A stretch of 64,000 bases of DNA, from contig NZ_JACGCJ010000015.1 of assembly GCF_021030645.1 (NCBI RefSeq), forward strand, positions 1 through 64,000, read 5' to 3'. The translations under genes were made by a program, and so were the position numbers. This DNA is from Agrilactobacillus fermenti. Lineage in GTDB: Bacteria; Bacillota; Bacilli; Lactobacillales; Lactobacillaceae. The notes below the pieces were generated by a model that saw nothing but the letters and a program-made list of their open reading frames with translations, did no database searches and was not told the origin of the DNA. This document shows, piece after piece, positions 52,010-62,083 of this stretch (its first letter is position 1; each line of letters begins with the position of its first letter).

Positions 52010-54649
52010 ATGGCAACGCAAATGTCCACAAAATATGATCCCAAAGAAGTTGAAGCAGGCCGTTATCAAAAATGGTTAGATGAACAATTATTTAAGCCAA
52101 GTGGCGACCAAAAAGCCAAACCGTATTCAATTGTTATCCCGCCACCTAACGTAACTGGCAAGTTGCATTTAGGTCATGCTTGGGATACAACGCTACAAGA
52201 TATGATCATTCGTCAAAAACGGATGCAAGGGTATGATGTTTTATGGCTACCCGGAATGGATCACGCTGGGATTGCCACGCAAGCTAAAGTTGAAGCTAAG
52301 TTACGTGAACAGGGGATTTCTCGTTATGATCTCGGCCGAGAAAAGTTTATTGATCAAGTGTGGGCTTGGAAAGACGAATATGCAAACACGATCAAAAATC
52401 AGTGGGGCAAATTAGGTCTATCAGTAGATTATTCTCGGGAACGGTTTACTTTAGATGATGGTCTATCTAAAGCTGTCCGTAAAGTATTCGTTGATTTATA
52501 TAACGAAGGTTTGATTTATCGTGGTGAATATATCATCAACTGGGATCCAGAATTAAAGACAGCTTTATCTGATATTGAAGTCATCCATAAAGATGATGCT
52601 GGGGCACTTTATCATGTCCGTTACCCTTTGGCAGATGGTTCTGGAGATATTGAAATTGCGACAACGCGTCCAGAAACAATTCCTGGTGATACAGCGATTG
52701 CCGTCTATCCAGGAGATCCACGTTATAAAGATTTAGTTGGTAAAGACGTAATCGTGCCATTATTTGACCGTAAGATTCCAATTATTGAAGATCACTACGT
52801 TGATAAAACTTTTGGGACTGGGGCCGTTAAGATTACGCCTGCACACGATCCTAATGACTTCTTAGTTGGTAACCGGCATGATCTGAAACGATTAAATATC
52901 ATGAATGACGATGCTACCTTAAATGAACAAGCCGGAAAATATAATGGCATGGACCGCTTTGAAGCACGTAAAGCAATTGTTGCTGATCTTAAAACAGCTG
53001 GCTATTTGCTAGACGTTGAATCAATCACGCATAGCGTTGGTCATTCTGAACGGTCAGATGCTCAAGTTGAGCCGCGGTTATCCACTCAATGGTTTGTTAA
53101 AATGAAACCTTTGGCAGAGGCAGCTTTAGCCAATCAAAAGTCAGACAACAAAGTTGATTTTGTACCACCTCGTTTTGAGAATACCTTTACACAATGGATG
53201 GAAAATATCCATGATTGGGTTATTTCACGTCAATTATGGTGGGGACATCGAATCCCGGCTTGGTATAATAAGCAAACTGGCGAGACATACGTAGGTATGA
53301 CCGCGCCTAAAGATGCTGAAAATTGGACACAAGATCCGGATGTCTTAGATACCTGGTTTTCCAGTGCCTTGTGGCCGTTTTCGACAATGGGTTGGCCAGA
53401 TACCCAAGCAGCTGACTATCAGCGTTACTACCCAACTAATACGTTAGTCACAGGTTATGATATTATCCCATTTTGGGTGGCTCGGATGATATTCCAAGGC
53501 TTGAAGTTTACTCAAAAACGGCCATTCAAAAATGTCTTGATCCATGGTTTGATTCGAGATGAACAGGGCCGTAAGATGAGTAAATCACTGGGCAACGGGA
53601 TCGATCCAATGGATGTCATTGATAAGTATGGTGCAGACGCACTCCGATGGTTCCTTTCTAATGGGTCTACACCTGGACAAGATACCCGTTTTTCTTATGA
53701 CAAGATGGATGCTGCTTGGAACTTTATTAATAAAATTTGGAATGCCAGTCGGTTTGTAATCATGAATTTAGCTGACACACCAGCACCGACCAAAGCTCCG
53801 GATAAAGCTAATTTTGATTTAGCAGATCGTTGGATTTTTGCACGGTTGAATCATACCATTCGCGAAGTCACTCGGTTGTTTGACAGTTTTGAGTTTGGCG
53901 AGGCTGGCCGCATACTCTATAACTTTATTTGGAATGATTTCTGTGATTGGTACATTGAAATGAGTAAAGAAGTCCTCTCAGGAACCGATACAACTGCAAA
54001 GAAAAATAAACGGTACCATCTAGCTTATGTACTTGATAAAATTTTGAAATTGATGCATCCAATCATGCCATTTGTCACGGAAGAAATATGGTTATCCATG
54101 CCTCATGAAGGCTCATCCATTAGTGTGGCGGCTTATCCTGAAGCTATATCTGATTTTGATAATGCTCAAGCTGTTGAAGAAATGGAAGTTTTGATCAATG
54201 TGATTCGGGCAGTCCGTAATATTCGTTCTGAGGTGAATGCGCCATTATCGTCACCAATTGATATTCTGATTCGGACACAGGACACCCATATTACTGATAT
54301 TTTAGAACACAATCAGGAATATATTGAACGCTTTGCGCATCCAAAGGCCTTACAAATCTCTGAAAAAGTGACCGCACCTAAGTTATCTAAAACAGCGATT
54401 ATTACAGGTGCAGAGATTTTTGTGCCGTTAGCTGAGCTGATCAACATCGATGATGAAATTGCCCGCTTAGAAAAGGAAGCTGAAAAGTGGCAAAAAGAAA
54501 TCGACTTTGTGGACCGCAAGCTAGGCAATGAAAATTTCGTCAAAAAAGCGCCTGAGGCAGTTGTGAACGAACAAAAAGAAAAACGGACCGATTATGAAGG
54601 CAAATTAAAGGCCGTTCAAAATCGTATTCAAGAATTAAAACAATCCTAA
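52010..54649 (+). CDS. valS: Valyl-tRNA synthetase
   Basis: ValRS charges tRNA-Val and edits mischarged threonine. The 879-residue class I enzyme has the HIGH-type motif [15 protein letters not shown], the KMSKS motif [11 protein letters not shown] near residue 523, the CP1 editing domain with [15 protein letters not shown], and the C-terminal coiled coil ([19 protein letters not shown]). It is full length and follows a Val T-box, with AAAGGAGG before ATG 52010. Confidence 0.97.
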   Translation: MATQMSTKYDPKEVEAGRYQKWLDEQLFKPSGDQKAKPYSIVIPPPNVTGKLHLGHAWDTTLQDMIIRQKRMQGYDVLWLPGMDHAGIATQAKVEAKLREQGISRYDLGREKFIDQVWAWKDEYANTIKNQWGKLGLSVDYSRERFTLDDGLSKAVRKVFVDLYNEGLIYRGEYIINWDPELKTALSDIEVIHKDDAGALYHVRYPLADGSGDIEIATTRPETIPGDTAIAVYPGDPRYKDLVGKDVIVPLFDRKIPIIEDHYVDKTFGTGAVKITPAHDPNDFLVGNRHDLKRLNIMNDDATLNEQAGKYNGMDRFEARKAIVADLKTAGYLLDVESITHSVGHSERSDAQVEPRLSTQWFVKMKPLAEAALANQKSDNKVDFVPPRFENTFTQWMENIHDWVISRQLWWGHRIPAWYNKQTGETYVGMTAPKDAENWTQDPDVLDTWFSSALWPFSTMGWPDTQAADYQRYYPTNTLVTGYDIIPFWVARMIFQGLKFTQKRPFKNVLIHGLIRDEQGRKMSKSLGNGIDPMDVIDKYGADALRWFLSNGSTPGQDTRFSYDKMDAAWNFINKIWNASRFVIMNLADTPAPTKAPDKANFDLADRWIFARLNHTIREVTRLFDSFEFGEAGRILYNFIWNDFCDWYIEMSKEVLSGTDTTAKKNKRYHLAYVLDKILKLMHPIMPFVTEEIWLSMPHEGSSISVAAYPEAISDFDNAQAVEEMEVLINVIRAVRNIRSEVNAPLSSPIDILIRTQDTHITDILEHNQEYIERFAHPKALQISEKVTAPKLSKTAIITGAEIFVPLAELINIDDEIARLEKEAEKWQKEIDFVDRKLGNENFVKKAPEAVVNEQKEKRTDYEGKLKAVQNRIQELKQS

Positions 54650-54837
54650 TTTTTTTGATATTAAGTGAGTGAGATTGGCACAAAAGGCATTTAGCGGCTG
54701 AGTCTTAACAAGAATTACGATAACTAGTGACTTTTGTTAAGTGAGGTCGATGTTGCCCTTTAAAGTGCATTTAAAATTAAATTGTTCGTAACTAAGGCTG
54801 GGCTGAATGTAAAAGGTTAATTTTGTCCCGGCTCTTC
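54650..54837. other. Non-coding stretch after valS
   Basis: CTTAACAA near 54705 and TTGTTAAG near 54734 form a loose hairpin. A degenerate member of the GAGACAAAA hairpin family lies at about 54797-54832 (GGCTGGGCTGAATGTAAAA and TTTTGTCCCGGC). No gene is seen. Confidence 0.45.
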
Positions 54838-54889
54838 ATAAGCGTCTGATTGTTAGATGAATTTTCTAACGATCAGGCGCTTTTTTTGA
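54838..54889 (+). terminator. Strong terminator between valS and folC
   Basis: AAGCGTCTGATTGTTAGA pairs with TCTAACGATCAGGCGCTT (two mismatches), followed by TTTTTT. Confidence 0.85.
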
Positions 54890-55000
54890 ATATTGTATTT
54901 GCCATTTTCACGCCTATGATTCTTTAACTTTACAAGTAAACATGATAAATTGAATATTGTTGTTTAAGACAACCACCGAAAATAACAAATACAGGGGCAC

Positions 55001-56317
55001 ATGATGCAAACATACGATGAAGCTTTAACTTATATTCATTCACGGCCCAAAAAACATCGAACGGCTAGTTTAGCAAATATGCACCAGATATTAACGTATC
55101 TGGGGGAACCACAAAAAAACTTTCAGTCGATCCATATTACGGGCACTAATGGCAAAGGTTCTGTATCCTATCTATTGAGTGCAATGATTCAGAATACCGG
55201 TGTGAAAATAGGCACCTTCTTGTCGCCTTTTATTCGCCGATTCAATGAACGTATTCAAATTGACCTTGAACCTATTAGTGACGACGAACTTGTGTATTGG
55301 ACGAACCAAGTGGCTTTAGGGGTTCAGACAATTAAAAAAAAACAGCCTGAGTTTGAGTTGGCAGAATTTGAAACCGTAACAGCAATTATGTTCGCGTACT
55401 TTGCGGCACATAAAGTTGATGTGGCTGTTATCGAAGTCGGCATTGGCGGTGCTCATGATAAAACGAATGTGATTGATCCGCTATTTTCAATAATTACGAC
55501 TATTGGCGCGGATCATTTACAATTAATTGGGCCAACTTTAGCAGATGTTGCCATTGAAAAAGCTGGTGTGATCAAGCCTGGCCGACCAGTGATTCTCGGC
55601 CGGCTGTCCTCTGAATTAGCAGCTATTGTAACAGCTAAGGCACAGGCGCAGAACAGCCCGGTTTACCGTTTTGATCACGAATTTAAAGCAACACAGGTTC
55701 ATTTATTACCGGATTATCGTCAGACATTTGACTTGACGTTACCTAATAGACGTTTTAAAAACTTGACAATCAAAAGCATTGCTGCTTTTGAAGTCGATAA
55801 TGCTGCTGTGGCGGTAATGGCTTATATTTTGTTTTGCAAATTGACAGGTCAGCTACAAACTCAAGATACATTCAAGCCTGTTTTGGCCAAAACTGATTTG
55901 ATTGGGCGTACGGAATTGATTAGTGAATCACCATTTATTTTATTAGATGGCGCCCACAATCCACCAGCTTTTAAAAGTTTATTAGATAGTTTAACTCGGG
56001 CGTTCCCACAGACAGAGATTCATCTGATTGCAGCATTTATGAAAGACAAAGCTATTGCGGAGGTTTTACCGTTATTGCGGCGTCAGTCGGGGCTAAATTT
56101 ATACTTAACGCAACTAGACATGCCGCGTTCGGCTACCAAAGCGGATCTAGAGCCGCTAATGCATGCCAAAGACCAGTTTTACACTCATTGGCAGCAAGCG
56201 TTTTTAGCGGCTTATCAAAATGCTTCTGCAGAGGATCTGATTGTGATTACTGGATCTATTTACTTGGTTTCTGCAGCACGGCATGAACTATTGGAGGATG
56301 GAAAAGAAGATGTATAA
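55001..56317 (+). CDS. folC: Folylpolyglutamate synthase / dihydrofolate synthase
   Basis: FolC adds glutamate to folates, keeping them in the cell, and in some species makes dihydrofolate. The 438-residue Mur-ligase-fold protein has the P-loop HITGTNGKGSVSYLLS, the FNERIQID and VIEVGIGGAHDKTN motifs, and the C-terminal LLDGAHNPPAF. ATG 55001 or 55004 may start. It overlaps the HAD gene by eight bases. Confidence 0.93.
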   Translation: MMQTYDEALTYIHSRPKKHRTASLANMHQILTYLGEPQKNFQSIHITGTNGKGSVSYLLSAMIQNTGVKIGTFLSPFIRRFNERIQIDLEPISDDELVYWTNQVALGVQTIKKKQPEFELAEFETVTAIMFAYFAAHKVDVAVIEVGIGGAHDKTNVIDPLFSIITTIGADHLQLIGPTLADVAIEKAGVIKPGRPVILGRLSSELAAIVTAKAQAQNSPVYRFDHEFKATQVHLLPDYRQTFDLTLPNRRFKNLTIKSIAAFEVDNAAVAVMAYILFCKLTGQLQTQDTFKPVLAKTDLIGRTELISESPFILLDGAHNPPAFKSLLDSLTRAFPQTEIHLIAAFMKDKAIAEVLPLLRRQSGLNLYLTQLDMPRSATKADLEPLMHAKDQFYTHWQQAFLAAYQNASAEDLIVITGSIYLVSAARHELLEDGKEDV

Positions 56318-56960
56318 AGGTATTATTTTTGATATGGACGGCTTGATGTTTGATACAGAAGCAGCTTATTTAAAAGCAAACTTGATGGCAAGTGATGACT
56401 TGAATATTCATATGGTTGCTGAAGATTATTATCAGCTTGTCGGCGCATCTGAAGAAGAAGCAACTGGCTTCATCGAGACACATTTTACGAGTCCAGAACA
56501 GGAACAAACTTTTTATCGTCTGACGGAACAGCATGTTTTAGAGCTGCTTGAAGCTGGGGAAATTGCGCGAAAGCCGGGTTTGACTGAACTGTTAGCTTTT
56601 ATTGAGCAGCATGGTTTACAGCGTGTTATTGCTTCGTCTAATAATAAGCGGATGATTGCGGCTTTTTTAGATTATTTTAAATTGAATCAATACTTTGACG
56701 AGATTATTTCTCGAGAAGATGTTACGGCAAGTAAGCCGGCACCAGATTTGTTTTTAAAAGCTGTTGCGACACTGAACTTAGCGAAGTCGGAGACTTTGAT
56801 TTTGGAAGATTCGCCGAATGGTGTAGCGGCCGCAAAAGCAGCTCAGGTACCAGTGGTTATGATTCCAGATTTACTGCAGCCTAAAGCGGCTGAGCGGCAG
56901 GTAGCAACGGCTATTTTGCCCGATTTAAAACAAGTCATTGATTTTTTACAAGTGGTTTAA
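56310..56960 (+). CDS. HAD superfamily hydrolase (beta-phosphoglucomutase-like)
   Basis: A 216-residue phosphatase or phosphomutase with the subfamily IA fold: motif I IIFDMDGLMFDTE, motif II VIASSNNKR, the lysine in TASKPAPDLFLKA, and motif IV LILEDSPNGVAAAKAA. All catalytic residues are present; the substrate is unknown. ATG 56310 is the likely start, since the frame above it lies within folC. Confidence 0.88.
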   Translation: MYKGIIFDMDGLMFDTEAAYLKANLMASDDLNIHMVAEDYYQLVGASEEEATGFIETHFTSPEQEQTFYRLTEQHVLELLEAGEIARKPGLTELLAFIEQHGLQRVIASSNNKRMIAAFLDYFKLNQYFDEIISREDVTASKPAPDLFLKAVATLNLAKSETLILEDSPNGVAAAKAAQVPVVMIPDLLQPKAAERQVATAILPDLKQVIDFLQVV

Positions 56961-56978
56961 TTAAATTGTAGCCATATA

Positions 56979-57020
56979 AAAGCTCCTATTTTTCGTAATT
57001 TATGAAAAATAGGAGTTTTT
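56979..57020 (+). terminator. Hairpin that ends the folC-HAD unit and holds the radC ribosome binding site
   Basis: CTCCTATTTTTC (56983-56994) pairs perfectly with GAAAAATAGGAG (57004-57015) around a nine-base loop, and outer AAA/TTT pairs extend it. TTTTT follows. The AGGAG (57011-57015) at the end of the 3' arm is the Shine-Dalgarno of radC (ATG 57024, eight bases away). Confidence 0.75.
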
Positions 57021-57023
57021 ATT

Positions 57024-57701
57024 ATGATTGAAACAGTTCATGCAGATTCTTTAGATGGGCCTCGTGAAATTATTGCCCAACATGGTGCAAAATCTTTGAG
57101 TGACCGCCAGTTAATTATGGCAATTTTGGGCAGTGGCACTAAGCAGCAACCAATTGATCAAGTTGCCCGAGAGCTACTATTATCCGTTGAAAATATTGGT
57201 GCTTTAGCCGATTGTACATTGGCAGAGTTATGCCAAGTGACTGGAATCGGGTTTTCAAAAGCAGTTATGCTTCAGGCTGCAATTGAACTCGGGCGCAGAT
57301 GTCTACAGATGAAGACCTTTCGTCGGGGTCAAATTGTTTCTAGTCAGGGTGCTGGAGAATTGATGCTGCAACGTTTTCTAGGGGTTGAGCAGGAACAATT
57401 AATCGTTATTTTTTTAGACACGAAAAATCAAATTATCGCCGAAGAGATGATTTTTCAAGGGACGCTAAATTCGTCAGTAGCCCATCCGAGAGAAATTTTT
57501 CATCGAGCAGTCCTATTGTCTTGCATGAGTTTTATTATTTGCCATAACCATCCTAGTGGCAATCCTAAGCCCTCACAACATGACATTGAATTTACTCAAC
57601 GTTTGGTCAAATGTGGTGAATTGATGGGCATTAATTGCTTAGATCATTTAGTTATTGGGCATGACAAATTCGTAAGCTTTCGTGAATTACAGTTGATTTA
57701 A
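57024..57701 (+). CDS. radC: RadC family JAB-domain protein
   Basis: RadC-type proteins carry a JAB1/MPN metalloprotease-like domain; the name DNA repair protein rests on a revised genetic claim and the real role is unclear. The 225-residue protein has helix-hairpin-helix-like N-terminal sequence (LCQVTGIGFSKAVMLQAAIE) and the JAB motif HNHPSGNPKPSQHD with the metal-binding His and Asp. The frame is intact. Its ribosome binding site is part of the hairpin before it. Confidence 0.92.
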   Translation: MIETVHADSLDGPREIIAQHGAKSLSDRQLIMAILGSGTKQQPIDQVARELLLSVENIGALADCTLAELCQVTGIGFSKAVMLQAAIELGRRCLQMKTFRRGQIVSSQGAGELMLQRFLGVEQEQLIVIFLDTKNQIIAEEMIFQGTLNSSVAHPREIFHRAVLLSCMSFIICHNHPSGNPKPSQHDIEFTQRLVKCGELMGINCLDHLVIGHDKFVSFRELQLI

Positions 57702-57754
57702 CAGCATATTGTTTGTGGAAACATTATTGAGCCATTTTTTTATCCTGAACCTTA

Positions 57755-57763
57755 TGTTATAAT
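57755..57763 (+). promoter_or_regulatory. Extended -10 promoter for mreB
   Basis: TGT-TATAAT, 42 bases before the mreB start; the -35 region is a T-run without a clear hexamer. Confidence 0.55.
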
Positions 57764-57804
57764 GCTACATGACTTAATTGAGATGACATGAGGAGAGAAT
57801 CGAT

Positions 57805-58803
57805 TTGTTTGGAATCGGAACAAAAAATATTGGTATCGATCTTGGTACTGCCAATACCCTAGTTTATATCGATGGCAAGGGGATCGTTCTACGTGAACCT
57901 TCCGTTGTCGCAAAAAACACAAAAAATGGTGATGTACTGGCTGTCGGCTCTGAAGCGAGAGATATGATCGGTCGTACACCTGAAAGTATTGTCGCTATTC
58001 GACCTATGAAGGATGGCGTAATCGCAGATTATGACACAACAGCTGCGATGATGAAATATTTTATTGAAAAAGTCGTTGGTAATGGTAAACCCCTTGTGAT
58101 GGTTTGTGTCCCAAGTGGGGTCACTGAAGTTGAAAAACGGGCAGTGATCGATGCAACTAAAATGGCTGGTGCTAAAGAAGCTTATGTGATCGAAGAGCCT
58201 TTTGCTGCTGCAATCGGTGCGGGCTTACCCGTCATGGATCCGACTGGAAGTATGGTTGTTGATATTGGTGGTGGCACGACTGACGTGGCTACAATTTCTT
58301 TGGGTGGTATTGTTTCTAGTCGATCAATTCGCAATGCAGGGGATCGTTTAGATGAATCCGTTGTCGCTTATATTCGCCAAAACTTTAATTTACTGATTGG
58401 TGAACGAACAGCAGAACAAATTAAGATCAATATTGGTTCAGCATCAATCGAAAAGGCTCAAGAGATTGAATCAATGACGATTCGAGGACGCGACTTACTA
58501 TCCGGTTTGCCAAAGACTATCGATGTTGAGGCCACAGATATTGCTAAAGCCATTCATGAAGTCGTTGATGAAGTGATTGCTGCCATCAAAGAAACGTTGG
58601 AGGAAACATCTCCTGAAATTGCTGCCGATATTATTGATCATGGCATTGTATTAACCGGCGGTGGGGCATTGCTTAAAAATTTGTCTGAGGTTATTTCTGA
58701 TGCAACTGGTGTCCCCGTGTTTATCGCACAAGACCCACTAGATTGTGTTGCAATTGGAACTGGTGAATCATTGAAAAATATCGACGTGATGCGGCGTCGT
58801 TAA
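57805..58803 (+). CDS. mreB: Rod shape-determining protein MreB
   Basis: MreB is the actin-like organiser of side-wall synthesis. The 332-residue protein has [30 protein letters not shown], and [13 protein letters not shown] as phosphate and adenosine loops. It is the first gene of mreBCD-minCD, which marks it as MreB; the other homologue at 18411 is Mbl. TTG 57805 is the start behind gaggagag. Confidence 0.95.
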   Translation: MFGIGTKNIGIDLGTANTLVYIDGKGIVLREPSVVAKNTKNGDVLAVGSEARDMIGRTPESIVAIRPMKDGVIADYDTTAAMMKYFIEKVVGNGKPLVMVCVPSGVTEVEKRAVIDATKMAGAKEAYVIEEPFAAAIGAGLPVMDPTGSMVVDIGGGTTDVATISLGGIVSSRSIRNAGDRLDESVVAYIRQNFNLLIGERTAEQIKINIGSASIEKAQEIESMTIRGRDLLSGLPKTIDVEATDIAKAIHEVVDEVIAAIKETLEETSPEIAADIIDHGIVLTGGGALLKNLSEVISDATGVPVFIAQDPLDCVAIGTGESLKNIDVMRRR

Positions 58804-58805
58804 AC

Positions 58806-58839
58806 AATAGCGGGGATGGAGGGAACTCTCCCCGCTATT
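58806..58839 (+). terminator. GC-rich hairpin between mreB and mreC
   Basis: AATAGCGGGGA pairs perfectly with TCCCCGCTATT around 12 bases, followed by AACTTTTTATT. The T-run is imperfect, so it may attenuate or stabilise the mreB mRNA rather than end it fully. Confidence 0.65.
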
Positions 58840-58875
58840 AACTTTTTATTGTAAAGAAGCGTAACGAGGTTACCT

Positions 58876-59736
58876 ATGTCAAAATTTTTCTCTAACAAAA
58901 AGTTGATTATTTTACTGATTACAATCGTAGCAATGATTGGGTTTATTTCAATCAGCATTTCTATTCGTGATCGTCGAGAAACCCCACCAGTAATACAACA
59001 AATTGGTAATGATGCCGCTGGTATCGCAAGTCAAATCGTTAGTGCGCCGGTCAATAGTATTCGGACTGGATTGACATCAATGGTCAATTTGGTAAATACA
59101 TATCAAGATAATGAGCGTCTGAAACAACAGCTCGATCAATTAGATCAGGTTAAAGAGACGAATACAACTTTGCGGCGTGAAAATAAAGCACTGAAGCGGC
59201 AGTTAAAATTGAGTGCTACTTTAACGGACTACAAGGAGATGAACGCTGCGGTTATTTCACGTTCACCGGCCTCGTGGCAAAATCAAGTAGTAATCAATAA
59301 GGGGCAACTTAATGGTGTTGTTAAAAATATGCCAGTTATGTCTGGATCGGGGCTTTTAGGTCGAGTTGTAGAAGTGAACAAAACCAATTCTAAAGTTGAA
59401 TTGATCTCGACAGATAATAAAAATACCAATCGTTTTGCAGTTGAAGTTAAAATTGGTGCAGATAAATATTTGTCTGGCATCGTTTCACGCTATAATTCAG
59501 CACAGCATCGTTTGATTATTAGCCAGCTAGATACGACCGAGGGCGTCAAAGCGGGTGATATGGTTTCAACGTCGGGACTAGGTGGCCTTACGCCACGAGG
59601 GTTATTTGTCGGTAAAGTGACTTCAGTGCGTAAAGATGATTATGGCCTGACAAATTCCGTATATGTTAAACCAGCGGCAAATATTGATGACTTCACGGTG
59701 GTGACGTTGATTGATCGAACAGTGGCGGGTGATTAA
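58876..59736 (+). CDS. mreC: Rod shape-determining protein MreC
   Basis: MreC links the MreB filaments to the wall synthases outside the membrane. The 286-residue protein has one N-terminal membrane helix (LIILLITIVAMIGFISISI, residues 9-27), a coiled coil (residues about 75-110) and the beta-rich MreC domain (VISRSPASWQNQVVINKG, VMSGSGLLGRVVE). It ends directly at the mreD start. Confidence 0.95.
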   Translation: MSKFFSNKKLIILLITIVAMIGFISISISIRDRRETPPVIQQIGNDAAGIASQIVSAPVNSIRTGLTSMVNLVNTYQDNERLKQQLDQLDQVKETNTTLRRENKALKRQLKLSATLTDYKEMNAAVISRSPASWQNQVVINKGQLNGVVKNMPVMSGSGLLGRVVEVNKTNSKVELISTDNKNTNRFAVEVKIGADKYLSGIVSRYNSAQHRLIISQLDTTEGVKAGDMVSTSGLGGLTPRGLFVGKVTSVRKDDYGLTNSVYVKPAANIDDFTVVTLIDRTVAGD

Positions 59737-60258
59737 ATGACAATAGCTGCAAAGAGATTAAGATGGTTCATCCCCATAATTTGGACTGTTTTATTTTTGT
59801 TGGACGGCACGATCAGTTTGTTATTTCAAAAATGGTTATATCATGATTTTTTAAATATCTCTTCCCAAGTTCTGCTGATGGGGGTTGTAAGCACTAGCTT
59901 CCATTTTGACACAGAACGTTGGCTGATTTGGCCAGCATTTGTTATCGGAATTTTTTATGATTGCTTTTACCTAGGCATCGTGGGTTATTACACGTTTCTA
60001 TTACCTATGGTGGTTATGATTGTCCGCTGGATAGCAGATTATTTACCAGATTCAATGTTATTTCAAGCGGTTACTTATATTCTAATGTTGATTATTTTGG
60101 AATTTGCTTTGTTCATTTTAAATAGTTTCTTTGGTGATGGCATCGGATTTTTTACCTTCGTTAGTACAGATCTAGGACCAACCTTGGCTGCTAACGTAAT
60201 CGTATTTCTTTTGATATACTATCCGTATAAGCAGTTGATGAAAGCAATTTCCAACTAA
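59737..60258 (+). CDS. mreD: Rod shape-determining protein MreD
   Basis: MreD is the polytopic partner of MreC. The 173-residue protein has five or six membrane helices and little else to recognise; the family pattern DCFYLGIVGYYTFLLPMV is visible. The call rests on position directly after mreC, with no gap, and on the hydrophobic layout. Confidence 0.88.
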   Translation: MTIAAKRLRWFIPIIWTVLFLLDGTISLLFQKWLYHDFLNISSQVLLMGVVSTSFHFDTERWLIWPAFVIGIFYDCFYLGIVGYYTFLLPMVVMIVRWIADYLPDSMLFQAVTYILMLIILEFALFILNSFFGDGIGFFTFVSTDLGPTLAANVIVFLLIYYPYKQLMKAISN

Positions 60259-60282
60259 TGATTTTTAGGAGTCTTAACTTTT

Positions 60283-60954
60283 ATGGATAGTGTCGTATTA
60301 AAAGGTCGAAAAACAGGCTATGAGATTTATCTGAATGATGCAGCTAACTTCGATGAAATTATGCGTGAACTCAATGTTTTATTACAAAAATTACAGACAA
60401 GTGAAGCTAAATCCGACAATCAGTTAGCATTTGCGCTTGAAACTGGAAACCGTTTGTTAACTAAGGCACAGGTTAAAAGGGTACGTGAACTTTTTGAACG
60501 CTTTACAAACTTTAAAATTGAACATATTCAAGCTAAAGTGATTGATATTGCTACTGCTAAAGAAGCAGAACGCAAGAATAATATCCATGTCGAAATGGCG
60601 GTTATTCGCAGCGGACAAGAGCTAGCTTTTGATAGTGATGTATTGTTCCTGGGTAATTTGCATCAAGGTGGCGTGTTGCGTAGTCACGGTAGTATTTTTA
60701 TGTTGGGTCAAAGTTCGGGCATTATTGAAGCCGGTTATCCAGATAACGATGAAGCTGTGGTTGTTGGGGACCTTTCAAGTACGACTCAGGTCAGAATTAG
60801 CGACACAGTAGAGATCATTAATCCTAAAAATCATAGTTTTGATAACAGCACGGTAGCGTTGATCAATGATTTACATGTGCTGGATTTTGATGAAGTTAGC
60901 AATTTAGCAACGCTTCGACCAAAATTATTTCGTAAGATGGAGGAAAATCAATAA
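60283..60954 (+). CDS. minC: Septum site-determining protein MinC
   Basis: MinC inhibits FtsZ assembly away from mid-cell. The 223-residue protein has a divergent N-terminal domain and the C-terminal beta-helix with the MinC pattern GNLHQGGVLRSHGSIFMLG and GDLSSTTQVRI. It shares one base with the minD start (TAATG), so translation is coupled. No minE is present, as usual in Gram-positives, where DivIVA does topological control. Confidence 0.9.
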   Translation: MDSVVLKGRKTGYEIYLNDAANFDEIMRELNVLLQKLQTSEAKSDNQLAFALETGNRLLTKAQVKRVRELFERFTNFKIEHIQAKVIDIATAKEAERKNNIHVEMAVIRSGQELAFDSDVLFLGNLHQGGVLRSHGSIFMLGQSSGIIEAGYPDNDEAVVVGDLSSTTQVRISDTVEIINPKNHSFDNSTVALINDLHVLDFDEVSNLATLRPKLFRKMEENQ

Positions 60955-61760
60955 TGGCAACTTCATTAGTCATCACGTCTGGAAAAGGCGGCGTTGGTAA
61001 AAGTACTACGGCTGCCAATTTGGGTACGGCTTTGGCTTTGATGAATAAACGAGTTTGTATGATCGATTTAGATATTGGCTTACGTAATCTGGATGTGATC
61101 ATGGGTCTGAGCAATCGCATTATTTACGATATTGTAGATGTTGCCAGCGGGCGAGCACAGCTGCATCAGGCTTTAATTAAAGATAAACGTTTTGATGATA
61201 AGTTGTATTTATTACCAGCTGCTCAGAATACGGTCAAAAATGTACTTAGCCCGATGGATATTGTCACGATTGTGAATCAATTGCGTCCCGATTTCGACTA
61301 CATATTATTAGACTGCCCAGCTGGAATCGAACAAGGATTTCAAAATGCAATTGCTGGGGCCGATGGGGCTATTGTTATCTGTACGCCCGAAATTCCTTCT
61401 GTAAGTGATGCTGATCGGGTTGTTGGACTGTTGGAGCAAAAGCAGATGAAATTAGCACCACGGTTGATCATTAATCGAATTATTCCAGGTATGATGAATG
61501 CCGGGGATACAATGGATATTGATGAAATAACCAAGCACTTGTCGATTGGCCTGTTAGGGATCGTCTTTGAGGATGATCATGTTATTCTGGCTTCTAATAA
61601 AGGGGTCCCAGTTGTGATGGATCCAGAAGATAATGCAAGTAAAGGCTATCGTAATATTGCCCGCCGTATTTTAGGAGAATCTGTCCCATTAATGACGTTA
61701 AAGGAACACAAGCCTTCGTTTTTTGAACGAATTTTTGGACGCAAAAAAAGAAGGCATTAG
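60954..61760 (+). CDS. minD: Septum site-determining ATPase MinD
   Basis: MinD brings MinC to the membrane. The 268-residue ParA-type ATPase has the deviant Walker A SGKGGVGKSTTAANLG, IDLDIGLRNLDVIMG, and YILLDCPAGIEQGF. The C-terminal amphipathic membrane-targeting helix is visible as FFERIFGRKKRRH. It closes the mre-min unit; the His T-box promoter starts nine bases after it. Confidence 0.95.
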   Translation: MATSLVITSGKGGVGKSTTAANLGTALALMNKRVCMIDLDIGLRNLDVIMGLSNRIIYDIVDVASGRAQLHQALIKDKRFDDKLYLLPAAQNTVKNVLSPMDIVTIVNQLRPDFDYILLDCPAGIEQGFQNAIAGADGAIVICTPEIPSVSDADRVVGLLEQKQMKLAPRLIINRIIPGMMNAGDTMDIDEITKHLSIGLLGIVFEDDHVILASNKGVPVVMDPEDNASKGYRNIARRILGESVPLMTLKEHKPSFFERIFGRKKRRH

Positions 61761-61768
61761 ATTTATAC

Positions 61769-61797
61769 TTGACATCATTCTCATTATGATTTAACAT
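61769..61797 (+). promoter_or_regulatory. Promoter of the third T-box leader
   Basis: TTGACA (61769-61774), 17 bases, TAACAT (61792-61797). The spacer holds ATCATTCTCA, the same ten bases as in suf box 2, and TCATTCTCATTATGA, an imperfect palindrome. Confidence 0.7.
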
Positions 61798-61802
61798 TCA
61801 GT

Positions 61803-62060
61803 TAATAATTTTAGCGAAGAACAGGAAAAGTATTTTTATTATTTGAAAACAAAGAGACGTGTTGGTTGCTGAAAAACACGCAATGATAAAAAGAACACAC
61901 ACCTGTGAGCTTGATTTCTGAACAAATGTAGGAAATCACGGGATTCCCGTTACCACGCAGTTGTTACTGTGGAGGTTTAGAGTTTATCTAAACAAATTGA
62001 GGTGGGACAGCGTGATTAAACGCCCTCTTGGATATCATTATCCAAGAGGGCGTTTTATTT
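61803..62060 (+). ncRNA. T-box leader, probable histidine specificity, for the amino-acid ABC transporter
   Basis: Stem I has AGTA on the 5' side of the specifier loop, an upper stem TTTTTATTATTTG/CAATGATAAAAA, a lower stem ACAGG/CCTGT, the AGAGA bulge and a TTGCTG loop. This places CAC (61898-61900, His) before a purine and the lower stem. The T-box bulge reads TGGG (62003-62006) in AGGTGGGACAGCG; its last G fits a C73 discriminator, which in bacteria marks tRNA-His. The terminator is AACGCCCTCTTGGA (62019-62032) with TCCAAGAGGGCGTT (62041-62054) and a T-run. Confidence 0.85.
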
Positions 62061-62083
62061 TAGCCAAATTAGGAGGCGGTAAG

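Noticed and set aside
61897-61899. ACA (Thr) as the specifier of the third T-box
   Set aside because: It would be followed by C, not a purine, and its TGGG bulge calls for a C discriminator, which fits His.
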